NCBI RefSeq assembly: GCF_003208175.1 | Contig: NZ_QKMR01000012.1 | Location: forward strand, 1-64,000 | Source: Ruminiclostridium sufflavum DSM 19573 | GTDB lineage: Bacteria; Bacillota; Clostridia; Acetivibrionales; DSM-1351 | Reading direction: 5' to 3' | Length of the DNA: 64,000 bases | In this document: piece by piece, positions 24,729 to 32,900 of the stretch | Layout: each line of letters begins with the position of its first letter | Numbering within the stretch: position 1 is the stretch's first letter | Notes under the pieces: generated by a model | Database searches by the model: none | What the model was told of the DNA's origin: nothing | Seen by the model: the letters and a program-made list of their open reading frames with translations, nothing else | Made by a program: the position numbers and the translations under genes

Positions 24729-25443
24729 TGTTATAGATCTATACAAAAGCTTTGGTGCACTTCAGGTCCTGAGGGGAATAGACATTACTGTTCAAAAGGG
24801 TGAGGTTGTCGTAATAATAGGTCCCAGCGGTTCAGGAAAGAGTACCTTTCTCAGATGTCTCAATTTATTGGAAGGTCCAAGCAGCGGCAAAATAATTTTT
24901 GAAGGAATAGATATTACAGATAAAAACAATAATATTAACAAGCAGAGACAAAAGATGGGAATGGTTTTTCAGAATTTTAATCTTTTCCCCCATCTTTCTG
25001 TGCTTGCAAATATTACTCTCGGCCCTATCAAACTGAAAAATATACCTAAAAAGAAGGCCGAAGAGGATGCAAGGCTGCTTTTAAAACGTATAGGCCTTGA
25101 GGATAAAGCAAATAATTATCCTTCACAGCTCTCAGGAGGACAAAAGCAGCGTATTGCGATTGTACGTGCTCTTGCAATGTCACCTGATGTAATGCTTTTT
25201 GATGAGCCTACCTCTGCACTGGATCCGGAAATGGTAGGAGAGGTGCTTGAGGTAATGAAGGAATTGGCTGCAGATGGTATGACAATGGTGGTTGTGACTC
25301 ATGAAATGGGCTTTGCGAAAGAGGTTGCCAGCAGAGTATTGTTTATGGATGAGGGGACTATCAAGGAAGAGGGTTCACCGGACGAGATTTTTTCACATCC
25401 TAAAAATGACAGGACAAAGGAATTCCTGAGCAAGGTACTGTAA
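24721..25443 (+). CDS. Amino acid ABC transporter ATP-binding protein (GlnQ/HisP type)
   Basis: A 240-residue ATPase with Walker [10 protein letters not shown] (about 37-45), Q-loop [12 protein letters not shown], signature LSGGQKQR, Walker B VMLFDEP, D-loop SALD and H-loop VVTHEMGFA. It is typical in length and sequence of GlnQ/ArtP-like subunits. GTG start at 24721 follows AAAGGAGG within the permease gene. It powers import by the preceding two gene products. Confidence 0.96.
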   Translation: MIDVIDLYKSFGALQVLRGIDITVQKGEVVVIIGPSGSGKSTFLRCLNLLEGPSSGKIIFEGIDITDKNNNINKQRQKMGMVFQNFNLFPHLSVLANITLGPIKLKNIPKKKAEEDARLLLKRIGLEDKANNYPSQLSGGQKQRIAIVRALAMSPDVMLFDEPTSALDPEMVGEVLEVMKELAADGMTMVVVTHEMGFAKEVASRVLFMDEGTIKEEGSPDEIFSHPKNDRTKEFLSKVL

Positions 25444-25464
25444 GAATGTGAGCTATAGGCTGAT

Positions 25465-25488
25465 AATATCGGCTTTTTAGCCGATATT
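25465..25488. terminator. Hairpin between the ABC operon and iadA
   Basis: AATATCGGCT and AGCCGATATT are a perfect 10-bp stem around TTTT. The following sequence is AACTGACTTTTC, not a full T-run, so some read-through into iadA is possible. Confidence 0.65.
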
Positions 25489-25517
25489 AACTGACTTTTC
25501 TGCTTCGGAGGGAAAAT

Positions 25518-26648
25518 ATGTTTACATTGTTAAAGGATGCGACGGTATATTCACCTGAATATCTTGGGAAAAAGGATATATTGTTTTGCTTCGACAGGAT
25601 AGCCTTAATTGAAGAGAGCATCAATGCCTCGAATTTTAAAGCTGTCAATATTGTTGACTGCCGGGACCGGATTATTTTTCCCGGGTTTATAGATTTGCAC
25701 GTTCATATTGCAGGCGGCGGAGGAGAAGGCGGTTATACTACCAGAACCCTTTCCGCCAATGCCACGGATATACTGAAAAGTGGAATTACCACAGTTGCGG
25801 GCATTCTTGGTGCCGATGGCGTAACAAGAAATATTGCAGGCTTGTATGCACAGGCCAAGCAGCTTGAAGGTCAGGGCTTGACTACTTATATATACACAGG
25901 GTCATATCAGGTTCCGCCTGTTACTTTGACAGGCAGTGTCCAGAGTGATATGGTTTTTATTGACAAGGTTATTGGAGTAGGAGAAATTTGTCTGGCCGAC
26001 AGCAGATCCTTTGAACCGGCCTTTTCTGAGATAAGCAGACTTGCAGCGCAAACAAGAAACGGAGCTATGCTTTCGGGCAAGGCGGGGCTTGTGCATTTCC
26101 ATATGGGAGCAGCTGATAACGGGCTGGATTATTTATTCAGATTAATAAGGGAGACCATGATTCCTAAGACGCATTTTCTTCCGACGCATGTAAACAGGAC
26201 ACATAAGCTGTTTAATCAGGCTGTTGAATACTTGAAGGAAGGCGGTCTTATCGATTTGACAGCAGGCTTTATACCAAACGAGGCCGATAAGGATTGTATT
26301 GCCTCCTATACTGCAATAAAGCAGCTGATTGACCTGGGAATTGACACAGGCAGAGTTACAATGAGCTCTGATGCATATGGAAGCGTTCCGGTATTTGATG
26401 AAAAAGGAAATGTAATTTCCTCGGACACCGTCAGCACAAAAATACTGTTTGATGAGATTAGAGCCGCTATAAAGGATTTGGGTGTGCCGATTGAAAAAGC
26501 GATTTCCATAATAACCAAAAATCCTGCCGGGGTGCTGAAATTGTATAACAGAAAGGGCAGTCTTGAAGCAGGAAAGGATGCCGACTGTGTTATTTGCGAT
26601 AAGGATTTGAATATTATAAAGGTATTTGCAATGGGAAAGGCTTATTAA
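25518..26648 (+). CDS. iadA: Isoaspartyl dipeptidase / beta-aspartyl peptidase
   Basis: A 376-residue amidohydrolase that cleaves beta-aspartyl (isoaspartyl) dipeptides formed from damaged proteins. Metal site: HVH in GFIDLHVHIAGGGGEGG, a signature of IadA with the flexible glycine loop and YTTRT. Further ligands or catalytic residues are VHFHMG, LPTHVNRT and the acid in SSDAYGS. The C-terminus closes the small beta-sandwich (GKDADCVIC). GGAGGG precedes the ATG. Position after an amino acid importer suggests amino acid or peptide recycling. Confidence 0.93.
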   Translation: MFTLLKDATVYSPEYLGKKDILFCFDRIALIEESINASNFKAVNIVDCRDRIIFPGFIDLHVHIAGGGGEGGYTTRTLSANATDILKSGITTVAGILGADGVTRNIAGLYAQAKQLEGQGLTTYIYTGSYQVPPVTLTGSVQSDMVFIDKVIGVGEICLADSRSFEPAFSEISRLAAQTRNGAMLSGKAGLVHFHMGAADNGLDYLFRLIRETMIPKTHFLPTHVNRTHKLFNQAVEYLKEGGLIDLTAGFIPNEADKDCIASYTAIKQLIDLGIDTGRVTMSSDAYGSVPVFDEKGNVISSDTVSTKILFDEIRAAIKDLGVPIEKAISIITKNPAGVLKLYNRKGSLEAGKDADCVICDKDLNIIKVFAMGKAY

Positions 26649-26828
26649 TTCATTAAATGACCTTATACTGTCATATAATAAACAATGGATAAGTCATCGC
26701 TTTTTTTTGATGCTGTCCAAATCAGAAGCAGGTTAAGTTAGACGAAGCAAATAAGAGATATTGGCTATATGGCATAGCTGATGAAATATATTGATTTCGT
26801 CAGGCAACTGATATGGGGGTTGAGGAAA

Positions 26829-28160
26829 TTGAGTAAGGAAATACGTAAAGCAGTGCTGATATTCTTTTCTGTTTTTGTAATATTCACATGTCTCGTTATA
26901 ATTTCGGAGTTTTTCAATTACAGGCATATTATAGGCACATATCCCGAGAAGCCTCAGCTGGCTGTGCCTGATTCGGTTACTGTCGGGATGCCGTCACAGG
27001 ATGCCTTTGATTTTCAGAAAAGCAAGGTGACAACCTGGCTTGTCAGGCTTTTTCTTGGTTTTGCAGTGCCCGCATTTTTTATTTTTTCAAGGCTTTCGGC
27101 AAAAATCAGAGATTGGGCAAGAAGAAAGGCCAAGCGATGGTCTCTTATAGTTATTTTATATTTTATAGTATATTCTGTTCTTGAAATGTTGATTTATTTG
27201 CCCTTGGACATGTATACGGGATTTGTGAGAATGCATCAATATGCTCTGTCAAACCAGACCTTTTTACAATGGCTGGTTGAAACTCTAAAGAGCTTTACGG
27301 TAAACGCGATTGTTACAGCCGCCGTAATCTGGATACCCTTCATGCTTATCAGAAGGTCTCCCAAGCGGTGGTGGCTGTATCTGGCGCTTGTTTCAATTCC
27401 GTATATGTTTTTTATGTCTTATATCCAGCCTATAGTAATTGCCCCCATGTTTAACCAGTATAAACAAATAGAGGACAGCGAGCTTTCGGCAAAAATTGAT
27501 AATCTGCTGAGCAGAACCTCTATTGAAAATTGTCAGGTATTTCAGGTTGATAAAAGCAAAGAGACAAACCAGATGAATGCATATATGACAGGGGTTTTCA
27601 ATACGAAGAGAATTGTTCTGTGGGATACCACAATTAATTATCTGAATGCAGATGAAGTGCTGGGCGTGGTAGCACATGAAATGGGACATTATTTAATGGG
27701 ACATATATGGAAGTCCATAATTTTCGGAGGACTTGGAAGTATACTTGTTTTATATTTTGTGTTTAGAATATGCAATCTGTTTCTGGAAAAAACAAAAGGA
27801 AGGTATGGGTTTTACAGGTTATCTGATGTTGCCGCATATCCGCTGATAATCCTCATAATAAATATTATGCTGTTTGCGGCAGTGCCTGTGTCAAATGCGT
27901 ATTCCAGAGGTGCCGAGCTTGAGGCGGACAGATTTGAGCTGGAGCTTACAAAAAACAATTTTGCGACAGCAACGGGAACTGTCAAGCTTCATCAGCAAAG
28001 TCTGACAATGCCTGAACCGGGAATAGTATATATGCTGTGGACATATGACCATCCCACATATAAATCGAGGGTTGATTTTGCAAACAGATACAGACCGTGG
28101 GAAGCAGGACAGCCGTTAAAATATCAGAAATACATGAAGGAAAATGACTCTGCAAGGTAG
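26829..28160 (+). CDS. M48 family membrane metallopeptidase (Ste24/HtpX-like)
   Basis: A membrane zinc protease of about 443 residues. Hydrophobic segments near residues 8-28, 65-85, 105-130, 155-175, 185-205, 300-320 and 340-365 surround the catalytic HEMGH (in VVAHEMGHYLMGHI, about residue 282) and the third ligand Glu in GAELEADRFEL. The large size and the IVIAPMFNQY segment resemble CAAX prenyl protease Ste24 homologues, which in bacteria clear membrane or damaged proteins. Start is uncertain: TTG at 26829 lies nine bases after GGGGG, while the ATG at 26781 has no ribosome site. Confidence 0.9.
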   Translation: MSKEIRKAVLIFFSVFVIFTCLVIISEFFNYRHIIGTYPEKPQLAVPDSVTVGMPSQDAFDFQKSKVTTWLVRLFLGFAVPAFFIFSRLSAKIRDWARRKAKRWSLIVILYFIVYSVLEMLIYLPLDMYTGFVRMHQYALSNQTFLQWLVETLKSFTVNAIVTAAVIWIPFMLIRRSPKRWWLYLALVSIPYMFFMSYIQPIVIAPMFNQYKQIEDSELSAKIDNLLSRTSIENCQVFQVDKSKETNQMNAYMTGVFNTKRIVLWDTTINYLNADEVLGVVAHEMGHYLMGHIWKSIIFGGLGSILVLYFVFRICNLFLEKTKGRYGFYRLSDVAAYPLIILIINIMLFAAVPVSNAYSRGAELEADRFELELTKNNFATATGTVKLHQQSLTMPEPGIVYMLWTYDHPTYKSRVDFANRYRPWEAGQPLKYQKYMKENDSAR

Positions 28161-28208
28161 AATATACAGTAAAAGGCTTTGCAAGAATTTAAAAAGGGGG
28201 ATAGAGTC

Positions 28209-28256
28209 CATGCCGGTATTTTTGTGAGTTTATACCGCATTTATGGCATGGGCACA
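28209..28256 (+). other. Small leader ORF and hairpin before the 130-aa gene
   Basis: A strong AAGGGGGA site precedes ATG CCG GTA TTT TTG TGA at 28210-28227, a five-codon ORF. Sequence here folds (ATGCC with GGCAT, GGTAT with ATACC). The main gene starts 15 bp later without its own ribosome site, so reinitiation is possible. Confidence 0.3.
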
Positions 28257-28635
28257 AATTATGGAGATACTTAAAGGACTCGGGGTAACGGATGCATCAT
28301 TTCTGGTGCCGGTTATAGCAGTGCTTGTAGTGCTGATTATTATAGCGAAGGTTGCAAAAAAAATTCTTAAGCTTGCAATAATTATTGCAGTTATTGCAAT
28401 AGCTGCGACAACATATTTAAATCTTCCGGCTATGAAAATAGAAAACGGTACGGCGACACTCAGCTTGCAGGGAAGGCAGTATAGCATCAGCCCCAAAAAT
28501 ACTAAAATAATTACAGAGCAAAAAGACGGGGATACCCAAACTGTGCTGGTTTCTGGGACTACCCGTATAGAGCTGCCGTTCAGCAAGGAATTTGCCGATA
28601 AATTTATAATGAAAAAGCTTGCTGAAGAAAAGTAA
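28243..28635 (+). CDS. Small membrane-anchored protein of unknown function
   Basis: A 130-residue protein: an N-terminal hydrophobic helix (about residues 20-35), a Lys-rich turn AKKILKL, a second hydrophobic stretch (about 43-60), then a 65-residue soluble domain with short beta strands (TATLSLQGRQYSI, TVLVSGTTRIELPF). I do not recognise a family. It sits between the M48 protease and pflA, 11 bp before the latter. The ATG at 28243 has no clear ribosome site, but the hydrophobic N-terminus supports a start near here; ATG at 28261 is an alternative. Confidence 0.65.
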   Translation: MAWAQIMEILKGLGVTDASFLVPVIAVLVVLIIIAKVAKKILKLAIIIAVIAIAATTYLNLPAMKIENGTATLSLQGRQYSISPKNTKIITEQKDGDTQTVLVSGTTRIELPFSKEFADKFIMKKLAEEK

Positions 28636-28646
28636 ACCGGAGGATA

Positions 28647-29375
28647 ATGTTGGAAACTAAAGGTAAGATTCATTCTTTCGAGACATTTGGTACTGTGGAC
28701 GGTCCCGGAATCAGATTTATCGTATTTATGAAGGGATGTCCCTTGAAATGCAAATATTGTCATAACAGGGATACATGGAGTGCGGAGGATGCACGGCTGT
28801 ACACTGCCGAAGAGGTCATGAGGGAAATCCGAAAGTACCGGAACTTTATAGCTTCATCGAAGGGCGGTGTAACCGTCAGCGGAGGAGAAGCACTCATCCA
28901 GCCTCAGTTTGTTCTCGAGCTTTTCAAAAGGTGCAGGGAAGAGGGCATTCATACGGCTGTGGATACCTCCGGATATGTAAATGCTGAGGCTGTAAAAGAG
29001 GTTATGAAATATACAGATCTTGTACTGCTCGATTTAAAGCATGCAAATGCAGTGAAGCACAAGGAGCTGACAGGTGTTGATAATAATAAGATAAAGCTTT
29101 TTACTCAATATCTGTGTGATATTAATAAGCCTGTATGGATAAGATATGTATTAATACCGGGGTATACGGATGATGAAGCTGACCTGAAGGCAGCCCGGGA
29201 TTATCTTAAAAACTTTAAAAACATAGAAAAGATTGAGGTACTGCCTTATCATTCAACGGGCAAAATAAAGTGGGAGAACCTGAAGGCTGAGTATCCTTTA
29301 GAGGGCGTTCCGGCACCGACAAAGGAGCAGGTCATGAGAGCATGGGGTATATTATCCGGGACGGCTGAAAGCTGA
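28647..29375 (+). CDS. pflA: Pyruvate formate-lyase activating enzyme
   Basis: A 242-residue radical SAM enzyme. The GCPLKCKYCHN motif gives the CxxxCxxC cluster (Cys at about 31, 35, 38), with GGVTVSGGEAL for SAM binding and the ending VLIPGYTDD. It makes the glycyl radical of pyruvate formate-lyase, used in anaerobic fermentation to formate and acetyl-CoA. GGAGG lies only three bases before ATG 28647; the adjacent TTG (28650) has better spacing and gives a product one residue shorter. The target pflB is not in the window. Confidence 0.94.
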   Translation: MLETKGKIHSFETFGTVDGPGIRFIVFMKGCPLKCKYCHNRDTWSAEDARLYTAEEVMREIRKYRNFIASSKGGVTVSGGEALIQPQFVLELFKRCREEGIHTAVDTSGYVNAEAVKEVMKYTDLVLLDLKHANAVKHKELTGVDNNKIKLFTQYLCDINKPVWIRYVLIPGYTDDEADLKAARDYLKNFKNIEKIEVLPYHSTGKIKWENLKAEYPLEGVPAPTKEQVMRAWGILSGTAES

Positions 29376-29467
29376 AGTCAATAGTATTGAACAGGCTTCA
29401 CAGGGGCGCTCCTCACTGAAGGGCTGTTTTGTATTTTTATATTTAAATTGCATAACATTTGGTTAAT

Positions 29468-29519
29468 AGAAAACCAGTCAGAATATTATTTTTAAGTATA
29501 ATGTTCCGGCTGGTTTTCT
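29468..29519. repeat. 52-bp near-perfect inverted repeat
   Basis: AGAAAACCAG (29468-29477) pairs with CTGGTTTTCT (29510-29519), and inside it GAATATTAT pairs with ATAATGTTC. It lacks a T-run on either strand. It may be a transcript-end structure for pflA or an independent repeat. Confidence 0.6.
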
Positions 29520-29590
29520 GCATTATCAGCCAACTACGGCTTGTTTTTGACCGGTTTTCAACGCGGCCTTCAGGAGGCTCCGGTCTGAAA

Positions 29591-29679
29591 AAGTCAATTA
29601 CTATCAGCTAGAGCAGATGATATCGTTCATGAAGTAAATATCATCGCGAAGACTGAAGCGTAATTGATTTTTAGTCAGT
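29591..29679 (-). repeat. Intergenic palindromic repeat, copy D (reverse orientation)
   Basis: Read on the minus strand it begins AATCAATTACGCTTCAGTC and TTCGCGATGAT, matching copy A, and ends GATAGTAATTGACTT. Length is about 80 bp between the matching ends. Confidence 0.65.
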
Positions 29680-29690
29680 TGATTTTATTA

Positions 29691-29719
29691 TTGACACAAT
29701 CAAAGATATATTTTAAACT
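29691..29719 (+). promoter_or_regulatory. Probable promoter of the rhs gene
   Basis: TTGACA (29691-29696), 17-bp spacer, TAAACT (29714-29719). It would give a leader of about 275 nt containing the terminator-like hairpin. Confidence 0.5.
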
Positions 29720-29902
29720 AATTAAGTATCGTATTCCAAAAAATGAAAATAAAGTCAATTAATAAAGGTTTTGGCGGCATTTTAGGTTTGACTCTAAGCT
29801 TCGAAAAGTCTAATTTTTAAAATCCAATACTTACGTTACAAAACAAAATCTTCAAAAGATTCCATAGGGGTATAACACATAAACATATGTGGATATGTAT
29901 TT

Positions 29903-29946
29903 AATCAGACATGCAATAAAAAGCATGCTATGTCTGATTATTTTTC
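29903..29946 (+). terminator. Terminator-like hairpin in the rhs leader
   Basis: AATCAGACAT (29903-29912) pairs with ATGTCTGATT (29930-29939), with an inner GC-ATGC pairing, followed by ATTTTTCTG. It lies 54 bp before the rhs start, in the correct orientation to stop transcription before the gene. Confidence 0.7.
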
Positions 29947-29999
29947 TGTACCTGTATAAGACGGAAAGATACTGATACTTTATGAAAGGAAAATGTATA

Positions 30000-32900
30000 A
30001 TGGATTATTTACCAAAGAAATGTATGAGAAATGCAAAAAGGAGGATTGCTGGACTGCTGGCAATGCTGCTTGCGATACAGAGCCTTTGCGCTTTTGATTT
30101 AAGTGCTTTTCAGGTGCAGAAGGCTTTTGCCGGCGCACTGGCATATGAGGAGGGCTTGCAGCCTGATCCGTCTGCGGAAAAGGAGTCTGGAAGAGGGAGG
30201 GAGGCTGATACGGGGCAAGACAGAGTAACAGCACAAGGCGGTGATACTGCTTTGGCGGGAGCATCGGACGGAGAACCTGAACAAGCAGGTATGCCAAAGG
30301 AAGCCGCAGGTATGATGCGGCGCGTAGATTCAGCAGCATCGGATTTACCGGCCTCCGGCAGTCAGGCAACAGCTTTTGCCTCAGCGGTTACAACTCCGGC
30401 AGCAGTTTCAATTCCGGCAAATATAAATGTGACTGCAAGTGACACAGCACTGACAGTCAGCTGGGATGCCGCAGACGGAGCAGACAGCTATGACCTTTGG
30501 ACAGACGGAAGTATTTTAAATACAACAGAAGTGAGTTATACATACAGCGGTCTTGAGCCAGGCACACCGCATACAATCAGATTAAGGGCAGTCAGTCAAT
30601 ACGGAACAGGCGATTGGAGCGCGGAAATATCCGCATATACCCTGCTTAATACTCCTTTAAGTCTTGCAGCGGCTTTGCAGGATGCCTCGGCGGAATTGTC
30701 ATGGTCTGCGGTAAGCGGGGCTGCCTATTATGAAATATACCGCAATGGTACTGTAATCGGGACCTCTGTCACCAGTACATATTCCGACAGCGGACTTACG
30801 GCTGGAACAGCGTGTGTTTACAGAATAAAGGCATACAGCAGTACCGGAAATACCTCGGCATTGAGTGAGGCGCTGGAGGTCAGTATGTCATCGGCTACTG
30901 TAACTCCCGCGGCAATATCGGTACCTTCAAATATAATTGTAACATCAACAGACACAACATTGACAGTAGGCTGGGATGCGGTTGAAGGTGCAAACAGCTA
31001 CTATGTTTCTCTTGATGGCAATATAACAAAAACAACGGCAAATAATTATACATACAATGGTTTGGAGCCGAATACACAGCATACAATTAAGGTAAGAGCA
31101 GTTGACCCGGACATGTACGGGCTTATTGGGGATGTAAACGGGGATAACGCTGTAGATGCGATTGATATGGCATTAGTAAAGAAATATTTGTACGATAATA
31201 CCTTCGATTTTCCGGTTGAAAACGATATGTGGATTGGGGATGTTAACGGGGATGATTCCATTGATGCGATAGATTATGCCCTTATGAAGCAATATTTTTT
31301 GGGAAGTATTTCAGATTTTCCAAAGAGCTTGAGCGAATGGAGCGAAGAGGTGACAAGGTATACCTTGCTATCGGCTCCTGCAAACCTGACAGCTGTTCCG
31401 TCAGCCGGCACAGTTGCTTTGACTTGGGATTCTGTTACAGGTGCGGAAGGCTACGAGGTATATCGTGACGGCAGCCTGCTTGAAGACTCAAATACCAATT
31501 CCTATTCAGATAGCGGGCTTATGCCGGGAGAGACTTACCAATATGCAATAAAAGCATATAATGAGCATAATGAATCAGCTATGAGCAATCAGGCAGCTGT
31601 TACTACTATTGCTCCGTCTGTACCTGCAAATATAAAGGTTGAAGCAACTGATACAACGCTGTCTGTCAGCTGGACTTCTGTGGAGGAGGCCGAAAGCTAT
31701 GATATCTCATTTGACGGCAATATCACAAATGTAACGGCATGCAGCCATGCTTACAACGGCTTGGAGCCGAATACACAGCATGCTGTTAAGGTAAGAACAG
31801 TTGACAATGCCGGTACTTCGGGAAATTGGAGCACAGAGATAATAAGTTTTACAAGATTTGCTGCTCCTGCAAATTTTGCGGCAACCACCGTATCAGCTGT
31901 TTCTATTGATTTGACATGGAATGAGGTAAACGGAGCCGCAGGCTATGATGTTAAAATAGATAATGAAATAATACCTGACATTACAGGCAATACCTATCAG
32001 ATAACCGGCTTGGCACCGGGCCTAAAGCACTGGATAAGTATAAGGGCAAAGAATCCAAATACCGAAAGCGCATGGAGTGGGGAAATCAGTAAGTACACTC
32101 TTTTGAGTACGCCTTCAAATATAATTGTTACAGCAGCCACAACTTCGCTTACAGTAAGCTGGGATGCTGTTTCGGATGCCACAAGCTATGATGTGGAATT
32201 GAATGGTCAGACAGTTAAGACTGTTACGCAAAACAGCTGTGTGATAGATGGGTTGACTGTGGGTACTCAATATAGAATACGAATCAAAGCATTAAATGAC
32301 TACCTGAGCAGTGACTGGAGCAACGAGGTTTCAAATACAACTCAGGCATATACTAATGTAAGCGGGACAATCAGCCGGAATACAACATGGACACTTGCCA
32401 ACAGCCCGTACATGATGGAGGGCAGTGTGACAATTGCACAAGGAGCAACGCTGACAATTGAGCCGGGGGTAGTGGTGAAGGGTGCATATTACAGCTATAT
32501 TATTGATGTAAGAGGCAAGCTTATTGCTAACGGAGATGTAGATAATCCAATAGTCTTTACAACACACAAGGATTCGGAATATGGAGGAAGCGGGGTAAAA
32601 GGCTTAAATGATTATTGGCAGGGTATAAATGTATCGGAAACAGGAGAGTTTGTAGGAGATAATGTGAAGATAAGATATAGTGATTCCTCATACACAGGAG
32701 CAATTATAGTACGGGGGAAATTAAAGTTTACAAATTCTGCGATTAGTAATTCATATGGACATGGAGTATTTATAGATACTTCAAATGATGTAATAATTGA
32801 AGGAAACACAATATCCCAAAAAGCAAATGGAATAGAAATCTCGAAATTAGGAACTGGCAACTTAAGCATTAAGAATAATGGAATATCAAATAATGAACCG

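Larger units (their letters stand above)
29376..29999. other. pflA-rhs intergenic region
   Basis: A 624-bp gap that is full of structure: a near-perfect hairpin (29468-29519), a CCGG-based hairpin (about 29548-29586), palindromic repeat copy D (29591-29679), a promoter (29691-29719), and a terminator-like hairpin in the rhs leader (29903-29946). No coding sequence is supported. Confidence 0.6.

Noticed and set aside
31126-31320. Calcium-loop pair as EF-hand or plain thrombospondin type 3 repeat
   Set aside because: The spacing of two D-x-N-x-D loops each followed by an ALxKxYL-type helix and the Ala-Ile recognition pair fit type I dockerin better.
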